Shown in pieces: positions 1 through 7,919 of a DNA stretch of 64,000 nucleotides. Numbering within the stretch: position 1 is the stretch's first letter; every line of letters begins with the position of its first letter. The stretch comes from Limiplasma sp048370855 (lineage in GTDB: Bacteria; Bacillota; Clostridia; Christensenellales; Aristaeellaceae): positions 6,591 through 70,590 of the forward strand of contig DBGEOK010000107.1 in assembly GCA_048370855.1 (NCBI GenBank), written 5' to 3'. A model generated the notes under the pieces. That model made no database searches and had not been told where the DNA came from. It saw only the letters and a program-made list of their open reading frames with translations. The position numbers were made by a program, and so were the translations under genes.

Positions 1-465
1 GAGGTAACAGAAAGAACCCCGTTGTTGATACGGCAACTGGTAGAAATATGGAAAACGTCTGTGAAATCAACGCATCTGTTTTTATCAGACAACGAAATAG
101 AGAGCATCCAGAAATATGTTCCGCAGGCGTTGCAGGAGATCCCTCATTTGATTGTTTTGAAAGCCCAATTTCCGATTGCTTTTATGGGGATTGACGGGCA
201 AAAACTTGAAATGCTGTTTGTTTCGGACGCGGAAAGAGGGAAGGGTTTGGGGAAAACGTTGATTCAATACGGAATGGAAACCTATTCCATCCATGAATTG
301 GCAGTCAATGAACAGAATCCGCTTGCAAAAGGCTTTTATGAGCACATGGGCTTTCAGGTCTATCGAAGAACGGATCACGACGAGCAGGGAAACCCCTATC
401 CGCTTCTATACATGAAACGGCCGACGACCGGGCAGCCGGCAGAAAAAGATCAGCCGGGCGGGTAA
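1..465 (+). CDS. GNAT-family N-acetyltransferase, 5' end outside window
   Basis: The reading frame is open from base 1, and the first residues (EVTERTPLLIRQLVEIW) already belong to the family's N-terminal helix, so the true start lies upstream; the TTG at 22 is probably internal. The product resembles the YjaB type of GNAT: an IWxxSVxxTHxFLSD stretch near the N-terminus, the acetyl-CoA pyrophosphate-binding loop ERGKGLGK in the middle, then VNEQNPLAKGFYEHMGF and a YPLLYM C-terminus. GNAT enzymes transfer an acetyl group from acetyl-CoA to an amine; the substrate here cannot be read from sequence. A polar tail of about 12 residues follows the conserved fold. It is followed after 56 bases by a dehydrogenase on the same strand. 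Confidence 0.85.
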   Translation, partial: EVTERTPLLIRQLVEIWKTSVKSTHLFLSDNEIESIQKYVPQALQEIPHLIVLKAQFPIAFMGIDGQKLEMLFVSDAERGKGLGKTLIQYGMETYSIHELAVNEQNPLAKGFYEHMGFQVYRRTDHDEQGNPYPLLYMKRPTTGQPAEKDQPGG

Positions 466-521
466 GACGGAATTGCCGGACGAAACGGAATCCCGGCTCA
501 AATTTGCAGGGAGATGGCAGA

Positions 522-1490
522 ATGAATATCGGCATCTTAGGATTAGGCGTTATCGGAACGACGTATGGCTTCATTTTTCAACAATCCGGCCATAATGTGG
601 AGCATTTGGTTCGGAATCAGAAAACGGATTCCTTGCCCGCGCAATTGTCCGTTCACCTGCTGGACGGAAGATACAACCAAAGGGGCGAGGAAAAAGACGA
701 TACCTATGAGGTCGCGTATGCGCGTCCGGATACAAACTATGATTTGATCGTCGTCAGCGTAGCAAGCGGCGCGCTTCAAGGCGCTATGGATACGATATCG
801 GAAAACCGGCTGGGCGGAACGATTCTCCTGTTCTGTAATTTTTGGAATACCCGTGCTGAAATTGATTTCATCATGGGCGCCCGTCCGTATATCATAGGGT
901 TTCCCACGGCGGGCGGGCATCTGGAAAATCAGAGGCTACACGGCGCTCTGTTTGACCATATCATGCTGGAGAGCCGGGAAAAAGCCATTATTCCCAACTA
1001 TGGCGATTTGTTGGCGTTGTTGGAGTCCGCGGATTTGAAAGCGGAAATTCCATATGATATGGCGGAATGGATATGGCTTCATATGGCGATCAACGCCGGC
1101 GTAACCTCTACCGCCGCTAAAGACGGCGATCTCAGCGATCCCCGCCGGCTTGCGCTGAATTTGATGGCTGACGCCTATGCCCTTGCGGAAGCCGTTCGCA
1201 CGATTCGAGAGACGGTCAAGGTGGTTTCCGCCAGAGGCGTGGATTTACATCGATATCGGAATGAAATCCTTCCTTATCGGATTCCTGCGCGCCTTGCCGG
1301 CGCGATGATGAAAAGGATGTTTGCAAGCAATGAATTGACCAGCCGTATTATGACGTTGCACAGCGACGTTCGGGACATATTGTACGGGTGCGAATGCGTT
1401 TGCCGGACGGCCCGGGAGAAGCATGTGGATGCGCCGCGATATTTCCGAAAAATGGATCATATTTTGGCGGTTAGCCAGGCGGCTCGATAG
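522..1490 (+). CDS. Ketopantoate reductase (ApbA/PanE)-family dehydrogenase
   Basis: A 322-residue protein that begins with a Rossmann dinucleotide-binding motif (GILGLGVIGTTYG), followed by the family's central IVVSVASGALQ and GFPTAGG segments and a helical C-terminal domain. Ketopantoate reductases use NADPH to reduce 2-dehydropantoate to pantoate, but many clostridial paralogues in this family have unknown substrates. No other pantothenate gene is nearby, so the pathway is not supported by context. The ATG at 522 is chosen because AGGGAG at 508-513 lies 8 bases upstream; an in-frame TTG at 504 has no such site. Confidence 0.8.
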   Translation: MNIGILGLGVIGTTYGFIFQQSGHNVEHLVRNQKTDSLPAQLSVHLLDGRYNQRGEEKDDTYEVAYARPDTNYDLIVVSVASGALQGAMDTISENRLGGTILLFCNFWNTRAEIDFIMGARPYIIGFPTAGGHLENQRLHGALFDHIMLESREKAIIPNYGDLLALLESADLKAEIPYDMAEWIWLHMAINAGVTSTAAKDGDLSDPRRLALNLMADAYALAEAVRTIRETVKVVSARGVDLHRYRNEILPYRIPARLAGAMMKRMFASNELTSRIMTLHSDVRDILYGCECVCRTAREKHVDAPRYFRKMDHILAVSQAAR

Positions 1491-1559
1491 CGGTAAACCG
1501 GAATGGGCGCGCCTTTGGCGGATGGGGCGCGGACTGCGGCGCTAAGAGCGAAAGACGGC

Positions 1560-1640
1560 AGAGGGTTTCGTTCCGCATCCAAGAAAAAGAGGTTCCTATG
1601 GGCAACGCCCTTGGGGGGCGGAGCCGCCCAGCATTCCTAA
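1560..1640 (-). repeat. R2 structured repeat, diverged or truncated copy
   Basis: Read on the minus strand, this stretch carries GGGCGGCTCCGCCC, then CCAAGGGCGTTGCCCATAGG, then a CTTTTTCTTGG tail, in the same order as the R2 repeats at 39523-39695, 51650-51795 and 56550-56675. The third hairpin is largely lost. It lies between the convergent ends of the dehydrogenase (1490) and the sensor kinase (1681), so it may act as a bidirectional terminator. The rest of 1491-1680 holds nothing else recognisable. Confidence 0.55.
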
Positions 1641-1680
1641 GCGCTCCCGCTCCCATCCAGCGCCTGTAAGGAAAATCCGA

Positions 1681-4101
1681 TTACGGAAGGTCGCCCTCCT
1701 CCGTCTTCTCGTCCTTTCGCATGCGCCGCTTCCATGCCAGGCATCCGGTCAGCGCTTTTTTCAACTGCTCCATGGAAATCGGCTTGGCAAGGTGCCCGTT
1801 CATACCGGCCAGCCTCGCCCGACGCGCGTCCTCGGCAAAGGCGTCGGCGGTCATGGCGATAATGGGCAGCTCGTCGATCCGCTCCATCCCACAGGAACGG
1901 ATTTCCCTGGTGGCGTCGTAACCGTTGAGAACGGGCATTTGCACGTCCATAAAAACCAAATCGTAGAAAAACGGGGGACGCCCGCACACGGCTTCCACCG
2001 CCTGCCGCCCATCCTCGACGGCCTCTACCCGGGCGCCCAGCAGCTCCAGCATTTCGGTGGCGATTTGTCGGTTCAGCTCGTTATCCTCTACCAGCAAAAC
2101 GCGCAGCTCTGAAAAGGAAGCGTCCGCTTGCGGACTTTCCTCCTCCGCAAGGGGCGCCGCGACGTCCTGTCTGGCCAGGCAGAGGGTCACGGTAAAGCGC
2201 GAGCCCTTCCCATACTCGCTCTCCACCTGAATATCCCCGTTCATCATGGCGACAAGGTTTTTCACAATGGTCATGCCCAGCCCTGTGCCGGCGATCTTGC
2301 TGGTGCGGCTGTCGTCGACGCGGCTGAACGGCTCGAAAATGTGGGTAAGGTACTCCGGCTTCATGCCGATTCCCGTATCGGCTATTGTAAACCGGTAAGC
2401 GCCGGCGACGCGTTCCTCTTTTTTGTCGTCCTCGATCGACAGGACGATTTTTCCTCCGGGCCCCGTATACTTGGAGGCGTTTTCCAGGATGTTGACCAGC
2501 ACCTGCTTCAGACGCCTTTCATCCCCGAGCACCTGCGTGTGAAGTCCGGCGTCAAGCCGAACCGTCAACGCCTGCTCTTTGGCTTCCATGGAGAGCCGAA
2601 CCAGCTCCACAGCGTCCCGCACAAGGTCCCGCAGGTCAAACTCCGCCTCCTCCAGCTCCACCGCACCGCTTTCAATTTTGCTGACATCCAGCACATCGTT
2701 AATCAGGCCAAGCAAATGCGCGCCGGAACCGGCAATTTTCTGAAGATAGTCGCGCATCTTTTCCAGATCCCCAATGTGCAGCCTCGCAAGCTCCGTCATG
2801 CCGACAATCGCGTTCATTGGGGTTCGGATATCGTGGCTCATCCTGGAGAGAAAATCGCTCTTGGCCTGGCTGGCCCGCTCGGCCTTTTCCAGGGCTTCCT
2901 CCAGCAGCAGCTTGGCGCGGCGCTCCTTTTCCAGGGCTTCTTCCTCCATGCGGCGCTCGTCGTCAATGTTTCGGGATAAGGTGATCTCAATCAGGTCGTC
3001 GGTATAGGGACTGTCCACGCATACCACCTGGGTGAAGTTCCAGTGGTACACGCCGTCCTCGCCCAGGTGGGGCACCTTCATCGTTACGATGCGCTCCCCA
3101 TGGGTAAAGGCGTCCGTCAGGGAGCGGCGTGAAAACTTTCCCCAAAACGCTTCCCGGTAGTCGGGATGCACCGTGGCAAGCTCGCGCTCGATGAGCTCGT
3201 CAAAACGCCCGCTGTCGCCCGGCTTTTTGACGGGGAAACGCTCGTATTCCAGCATATGGTAGGTGTTCTGGGATAGGTTTACCGATATGAGCATCTGGTA
3301 GGCAGAGCGCGCGGCAATCGCAAGCTGGCTGATTTCCACGTTTCGCCGCTGCTCCTGCAGGTATTCCTCGTGTACGTCGCGGAACACCAGCACACACCAG
3401 CACTCCTCCTGACCAAGCTGCTCGATTCTGGCGGCGGTAAACTCTACCATATGGTAGACGCCGCTGCCCGTCAGCCGCCTAAGCCGCCTGGAAATCTGCT
3501 TTTTTCCCTCTCCAAACAGGCGCAGCATCGCTTCGCGGGAGAACGCGTCGGTAAAGGCCTTCACATCGTCCGGATGAAGCGCCTTTTGGGCGTATTTCAG
3601 GTTTTCAGTCCCAAAATTGCCCCGCTCCGGGATATTGGTCCACACCTCGTCCTTTTGACAATTCACGTAATAATCCGCCGTCAGGTTGGCGATAATGCAT
3701 TCGTCAAACACCGTTACAAGGCTCTGCGCATACATCCGCTCGATATTTTGAAGCCCTTGCTCCTCCTCAAAGTTCAGGCGGTGCGGTGTCGCGGTTACAA
3801 CGACGGCGGGGACGCGTCCGTCCCAGAGAATGCGGCTGGCGATTATGTCGACCGTCGCTTTCAGCAGGGGATCATAGCAAACGATATGGCTGGACCGCCC
3901 CTCCCCGAGCGCGTCCAGCGGGCAGTTGGCGCATAGCTCCGGCCATACCTCGTCGCATTTTATCCCCAGGGCCGCCTTTCCGCGCCCGGTATCCCGGCAA
4001 CGCTTGTTAAAATATAGCAGCCGGTGCGTCGCTTCCTCGATGACATAGACGCTGGTTTCTGTCAGCGCGTCAAGCAGGTTGGACAGATTGCTTTCATACA
4101 T
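1681..4101 (-). CDS. Hybrid sensor histidine kinase with PAS domains and C-terminal receiver
   Basis: An 806-residue soluble hybrid kinase with no clear membrane segment. An N-terminal PAS-like domain (about 1-110) contains Cys35, Cys49 and a Cys57-x2-Cys60-Pro motif. Two further PAS-like regions follow (about 115-250 and 255-395), then a short coiled coil (about 390-415). The HisKA box SHDIRTPMN has the phospho-acceptor at His423. The HATPase domain shows an N box (ILENASKY) and DTGIGMK and GTGLGM glycine boxes. The C-terminal receiver (about 665-785) has Asp719 in FMDVQMP. Such proteins phosphorylate their own receiver and usually pass the phosphate to an HPt protein; none is encoded nearby. 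The start at 4101 fits the domain boundary. The ligand is unknown; the Cys cluster suggests redox or metal sensing. Confidence 0.93.
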   Translation of the reverse strand: MYESNLSNLLDALTETSVYVIEEATHRLLYFNKRCRDTGRGKAALGIKCDEVWPELCANCPLDALGEGRSSHIVCYDPLLKATVDIIASRILWDGRVPAVVVTATPHRLNFEEEQGLQNIERMYAQSLVTVFDECIIANLTADYYVNCQKDEVWTNIPERGNFGTENLKYAQKALHPDDVKAFTDAFSREAMLRLFGEGKKQISRRLRRLTGSGVYHMVEFTAARIEQLGQEECWCVLVFRDVHEEYLQEQRRNVEISQLAIAARSAYQMLISVNLSQNTYHMLEYERFPVKKPGDSGRFDELIERELATVHPDYREAFWGKFSRRSLTDAFTHGERIVTMKVPHLGEDGVYHWNFTQVVCVDSPYTDDLIEITLSRNIDDERRMEEEALEKERRAKLLLEEALEKAERASQAKSDFLSRMSHDIRTPMNAIVGMTELARLHIGDLEKMRDYLQKIAGSGAHLLGLINDVLDVSKIESGAVELEEAEFDLRDLVRDAVELVRLSMEAKEQALTVRLDAGLHTQVLGDERRLKQVLVNILENASKYTGPGGKIVLSIEDDKKEERVAGAYRFTIADTGIGMKPEYLTHIFEPFSRVDDSRTSKIAGTGLGMTIVKNLVAMMNGDIQVESEYGKGSRFTVTLCLARQDVAAPLAEEESPQADASFSELRVLLVEDNELNRQIATEMLELLGARVEAVEDGRQAVEAVCGRPPFFYDLVFMDVQMPVLNGYDATREIRSCGMERIDELPIIAMTADAFAEDARRARLAGMNGHLAKPISMEQLKKALTGCLAWKRRMRKDEKTEEGDLP

Positions 4102-4184
4102 GAAGTCCCTCTCCTCGTCTGGGCTTAGATAAGCCTTTCCATGACGCCTTCCCCATTTCGCGCGCCAGGGAAAAGGTTATGACC

Positions 4185-4190
4185 ATTATA
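4185..4190 (-). promoter_or_regulatory. Possible -10 element for the hybrid kinase
   Basis: On the minus strand this reads TATAAT with an upstream TG, about 85 bases before the kinase start at 4101. The -35 region at the usual distance (TTCCTA) is poor, so only the -10 is offered. Confidence 0.3.
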
Positions 4191-4225
4191 CACGTAATCA
4201 GGCAAAATAGGAATAGCCCGCGCGC

Positions 4226-5098
4226 TCAAAGCGTTCCCGTCCGGAACCGCTCGATTAGTTCAAAGGCAATGCTGGCTGAACGGGAGCGCGGCTCCAGCTC
4301 GGCGCGCGAAAACCACCGGGCGTCGGCCAGCTCGCTGCGCTGAAGCACAATCGGCTGGCCCTCCTCCGCCTCGGCGCGGAAGGCAAACATCAGCGAACCG
4401 CTGATTCCCCAAGGCTGGTCCGCGATGTAGCTCAGCGACCCGAGCGTCAGGCCCACCTCCTCGCGCACCTCGCGCCGCACGGCGTGCTCCAGCGTTTCGC
4501 CCACCTCCACATAGCCCGCCACAAGCCCGTAATGCGCAAAAAGCCCGCGCGCGTTTTTCGCCAGGAGGATGCGCTCGCCGCATGTTACGGCGACAATGAC
4601 GGCAGGGGCAATGGACGGATAGAGCGTCTGTCCGCATGCGCCGCAGCGAAGGGCGCGCTCCTCCCCGTCGGGAAGCATGGGCTGGCCGCAGCGCCCGCAA
4701 AAACGGTTGCGGCCGTACCAGCTCCATAGGTGGAACGCGGCCGTCAGCACGCCTCCGGAAACCTCGTCCATCCCGTGGAACACGCCGATAGGGTAATAGC
4801 GGAGCCTTCCGCGCTCGCGCGCCTCCCCAGCCCCAAACGGCGGAAGCGTAAACAAAGGGGAACCGTTGGCGTGCGCCAGCTCAAAGGGGCGGGTTCCCTT
4901 CGGCAGCAGGGGCTTAACCTGCGAATAGGCGGGCAGGACGGGCGTTCCGTCCGCGGCGTCCAGCAGGACCTCCTCGCCGCGAAAGCATAGAAAAACGCTG
5001 CTGGCGTCTGGGCTTTCATGCTTTGGCTGAACCGATATGTCCGCATTTTCCAAAATCATGCGTGCGGCACCCCCTTGCTGTCCGGCATATGGTTTCAT
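4226..5098 (-). CDS. nudC: NudC-like NAD(+)/NADH pyrophosphatase (Nudix hydrolase)
   Basis: A 290-residue protein with the NudC plan: an N-terminal domain, a zinc ribbon of two CxxC pairs (FCGRCG and LRCGACG) and a Nudix domain whose box GYVEVGE...REVREEVGL matches GX5EX7REUXEEXGU exactly. NudC enzymes hydrolyse NADH or NAD-capped RNA to NMN(H) plus AMP. The family motif after the Nudix box is usually SQPWPFPxS; here it reads DQPWGISGS, so the hallmark is only partly kept and specificity may differ. Two starts are possible: ATG 5098 with a weak ribosome site, or an internal ATG at 5059 preceded by AAGGGGG at a good distance. The gene is separated from both kinases and is probably monocistronic. 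Confidence 0.85.
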   Translation of the reverse strand: MKPYAGQQGGAARMILENADISVQPKHESPDASSVFLCFRGEEVLLDAADGTPVLPAYSQVKPLLPKGTRPFELAHANGSPLFTLPPFGAGEARERGRLRYYPIGVFHGMDEVSGGVLTAAFHLWSWYGRNRFCGRCGQPMLPDGEERALRCGACGQTLYPSIAPAVIVAVTCGERILLAKNARGLFAHYGLVAGYVEVGETLEHAVRREVREEVGLTLGSLSYIADQPWGISGSLMFAFRAEAEEGQPIVLQRSELADARWFSRAELEPRSRSASIAFELIERFRTGTL

Positions 5099-5315
5099 CT
5101 TATCGCTTTTTGCCCGGTTGTCAATACAACGGCGCTTGGGAGGCTGCCGCCGCTTGACCGGCTATGCCGCTCAGCCCCACGCGGGGAGGCCCGCCGGCAA
5201 AAAAGCCTTGCGCGGCGGACATCTGCTCGCAAACCCCGATGGGATTTTCTGCCCGTTTTCCAGCCGGCGTTTTCAATTCCCCTCGGTGCGGAGCCGCGCC
5301 TTCAGGAGAAGCGTC

Positions 5316-5344
5316 TTGTCTTTCCTTGCCGCTTGTGATATGCT
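5316..5344 (+). promoter_or_regulatory. Promoter for the Wzz/BY-kinase-like operon
   Basis: TTGTCT at 5316-5321 and TATGCT at 5339-5344 with a 17-base spacer, 37 bases before the start codon at 5381. Confidence 0.6.
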
Positions 5345-5380
5345 AAAAGCCAGGAAAGATACAAAAGAGGTGAGCGCGGC

Positions 5381-6724
5381 ATGAGGCGAATGGCCCGGAA
5401 ATGGAAAAATTCGCTGCCATGGGCCTTGTTGTGTTGCCTGATCCTGACGGCGGCCATGGCGGTCTATACCTGCTGCTATGAACAGGATCGCTACCGCGCT
5501 ACCTATTCCTTTTTTGCGCTTCCGGCGCAAACCTATGGCGACAGCTCCGCCCTGGAGCTTTCGCGCATGCTGGCGCGCGACTGCCAGGCCATGGCCGCCA
5601 CGGAGGGCTTTCGCGCCGCGGTACAGGCGCGTTGTGAAACCGACGGACGGTGCCGCTTGAACGTGCGGGGCGTGGAGGGCGCGCATGTTCTGGAGGTTGA
5701 GGCCGTGGGCTACGAACCTGAAATGGTTTGGCGGCTTGCCAACACGGCGGGAAGGGAGCTGCTTGGGCGCGTCCGGAGCGAGCTGCATGCCGCGGAGGCC
5801 GCGGAGCTTGAGCCCGCGTCTCTGCCGGAGGCTTCGTTTGCGCCCGTGCGGACGCGCAAGATCCTTTGGATGCTGCTGGGATCGTTCGCGGCATGCTCGC
5901 TGCTGGGGTGCGCCTTCGGGTCCGCGCGGCAGCCGGTTCGCGCCGGACGCGGGATCGATACGCCGTTGCCGTTGTACGGCCTTGTGAGCGATTACCGGGC
6001 GGACTTGCGCCGTTTTCTTCTGAAAAGAAAAAAGCCGGGGCAGGCGGGGACGCTTTCCCGGTACGTCAATCGTTTGGTGAAGGAGGATATCCGCGCGCTG
6101 GCTCTGGCGCTCCGCACGGAGGACGCGCGCTTTCCCGTGCGCTCGCTGACTGTGACGTCCCTTCGCGCGGACGAGGGAAAGGACTCCTTTACCGTGCTCC
6201 TGGCCAGCGAGCTGGCGCAGCAGGGCTTCCGCGTGCTGGTGGCGGAGCTGGACGGCCATTCGCCGCGCCTGGGCGAGCTGCTGGGCGTAACCGCGCGCGC
6301 CGACATATACGACTATCTCAACGAGGCTGTCTCGCTGCGTGAAATCATCCTGGACACGCCGGTTCAGGGGCTTTCGTTCATCGGCCTCACCCATGGGCCG
6401 GATACGGTTGTCAGCGAGGCCGCGTCGGATCAGTTCGCGCGCTTCCTGCGCAGCGCTTCGCAAAACCACGATTTTATGCTCGTGTCCGCTCCGCCCGCGC
6501 TGCCGTTTATAGACGCCGCGATGCTTGGCGCGGTGACAGACGCGGTGCTTCTGCTGGCGGAGGACGGGCGGTATGACGCCCAGGAGCTGGCGCTCGCGTC
6601 AGGAGAGATGTCGCGCCTGGCAAGGCGGCTGCTGGGGATCGTGCTTGTCCGCGTGCCGTCGTGGCGCGGACGGCCGCACGGCGGCCCGGACGGCGATTTG
6701 GCAAAAGGGCTGAAAGGCTGTTAG
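5381..6724 (+). CDS. Wzz/BY-kinase-like membrane protein with degenerate P-loop
   Basis: A 447-residue protein laid out like a fused chain-length determinant and bacterial tyrosine kinase. It has a first membrane segment at about 12-30, an extracytoplasmic domain of about 130 residues, a second membrane segment at about 160-178, and then a cytoplasmic domain related to CpsD/Wzc kinases. The nucleotide loop is eroded: where CpsD has PGEGKST, this protein has DEGKDS. The Walker A prime equivalent reads VLVAELDG. There is no C-terminal tyrosine cluster, so autophosphorylation of the usual kind is unlikely. It may be a structural or regulatory partner in cell-surface polymer export. A peptidoglycan-binding protein follows after 32 bases; no capsule glycosyltransferases are in the window. 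Confidence 0.75.
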   Translation: MRRMARKWKNSLPWALLCCLILTAAMAVYTCCYEQDRYRATYSFFALPAQTYGDSSALELSRMLARDCQAMAATEGFRAAVQARCETDGRCRLNVRGVEGAHVLEVEAVGYEPEMVWRLANTAGRELLGRVRSELHAAEAAELEPASLPEASFAPVRTRKILWMLLGSFAACSLLGCAFGSARQPVRAGRGIDTPLPLYGLVSDYRADLRRFLLKRKKPGQAGTLSRYVNRLVKEDIRALALALRTEDARFPVRSLTVTSLRADEGKDSFTVLLASELAQQGFRVLVAELDGHSPRLGELLGVTARADIYDYLNEAVSLREIILDTPVQGLSFIGLTHGPDTVVSEAASDQFARFLRSASQNHDFMLVSAPPALPFIDAAMLGAVTDAVLLLAEDGRYDAQELALASGEMSRLARRLLGIVLVRVPSWRGRPHGGPDGDLAKGLKGC

Positions 6725-6756
6725 TCTGGCCCTGACAATAAAGGAGGAAGCAAACG

Positions 6757-7857
6757 ATGGATTTGCTGCGGACCATCCTGATTTATTTGGCTATGGTGTA
6801 TGTTTCCTCGGTGCAAAACGCGCCGGACCCCTCGACCCTGCCGGAGCTCAACGCGCCGACGGATACGCCTTACGTGGAGTCGACCGCTACGCCCGCCCCC
6901 TCATCCACCCCCAAGCCCACCCCCGTGCCGACCATCGATATCACGCCGAACCCCGAGTATAAAACCATACAGTCCGGGGACAACGGCGACGCCGTGCGCG
7001 ATTTGCAGCAGAAGCTGGCGGAATTTGGCTACTATGAGGGAGAGATCGACGGGCGTTTCGGCAATCAGACGCGCCGCGCGGTAGAGCGGTTCCAGTACCG
7101 GCACGGCCTGAGCGCGGACGGTATCGCCGGCAAGCGCACGCTGACCGTGCTGTACGAAAGTGATGAAATCCGCCCGGCGTCTTCCGAGGCCACGCCCGCC
7201 CCTTCGCCCGCCGCGTCCACGGGCCTCCGGCCCGCCGCCTCCACCGGGGCGCCGGCTACGGCTACCCCCTCGCCGACGTTCGCTCCCACAGAGCCGGCTT
7301 CTTCGGCGGCAGGCGGCGAAACCGTCCGGCCGTCACAGACGCCGGCGTCCTCCGCGTCCGCGACCCAAGGAGCCGGAACCGCCGCGCCCGGCGCAACGCC
7401 CGAACCGGCCTTTGCCCGGATGGAGGGATATACGGTCTGGCTGTCCGGCGGTGCGGGGCCGATTGCGGCCGATCGGGAAGACGGCGGGGAGGAGGGCGGT
7501 TTCCTTGCGCCCTACGCCTGTGGGGAGGATTTGTACGTGCCCCTTCTTCGCGTGCTGGAGGAGGCGGGCGTCAACATCATCTCGACATCCTCCCTGGAAA
7601 TGGACGAGTATGCGTTTGCGCTGGGGGACAAGGTGTATCGCATCGCCCATTCCGAAAACCAGGCCGGCGAGCCGGTCGGCCTCAGCGCCGATCTGAACGG
7701 GTCGCCCCAGGCCCTGCCCGCCACGGAGCTGTACAGGGTGGACGGGACGCTCTACCTGCCCGCTGAAAGCGCGGAAGCGTTGCTTGGCATCCGCTTTGAA
7801 TTGGACGAGGCCCAAAAGCGCGTCGTTGCGGTGCTGCCTGCCGCGGAGGCAGAATGA
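6757..7857 (+). CDS. Peptidoglycan-binding protein with Pro/Thr/Ala linkers
   Basis: A 366-residue envelope protein. An N-terminal hydrophobic segment (about 4-18) is a signal or anchor. A linker rich in Thr, Pro, Ala and Ser (about 25-65) leads to a PG_binding_1 domain (about 68-130) with the typical GDNGDAVRDLQQKLAEFGYY and TRRAVERFQ signatures. A second low-complexity linker (about 140-220) leads to a C-terminal domain (about 225-366) whose pattern (YVPLLRVLEEAGV ... LYLPAESAEALLG) resembles the copper-amine-oxidase N-terminal or stalk domain found in clostridial surface proteins. The start is supported by AAAGGAGGAAG just upstream. It is probably co-transcribed with the preceding Wzz-like gene, suggesting a role in wall-associated polymer placement (inference). 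Confidence 0.8.
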   Translation: MDLLRTILIYLAMVYVSSVQNAPDPSTLPELNAPTDTPYVESTATPAPSSTPKPTPVPTIDITPNPEYKTIQSGDNGDAVRDLQQKLAEFGYYEGEIDGRFGNQTRRAVERFQYRHGLSADGIAGKRTLTVLYESDEIRPASSEATPAPSPAASTGLRPAASTGAPATATPSPTFAPTEPASSAAGGETVRPSQTPASSASATQGAGTAAPGATPEPAFARMEGYTVWLSGGAGPIAADREDGGEEGGFLAPYACGEDLYVPLLRVLEEAGVNIISTSSLEMDEYAFALGDKVYRIAHSENQAGEPVGLSADLNGSPQALPATELYRVDGTLYLPAESAEALLGIRFELDEAQKRVVAVLPAAEAE

Positions 7858-7919
7858 GGACCCGGCCCTGCCGCCGCGTCCTGTGCTCTTAATCACCAAG
7901 CGCGCATGGAGAAACAGCT

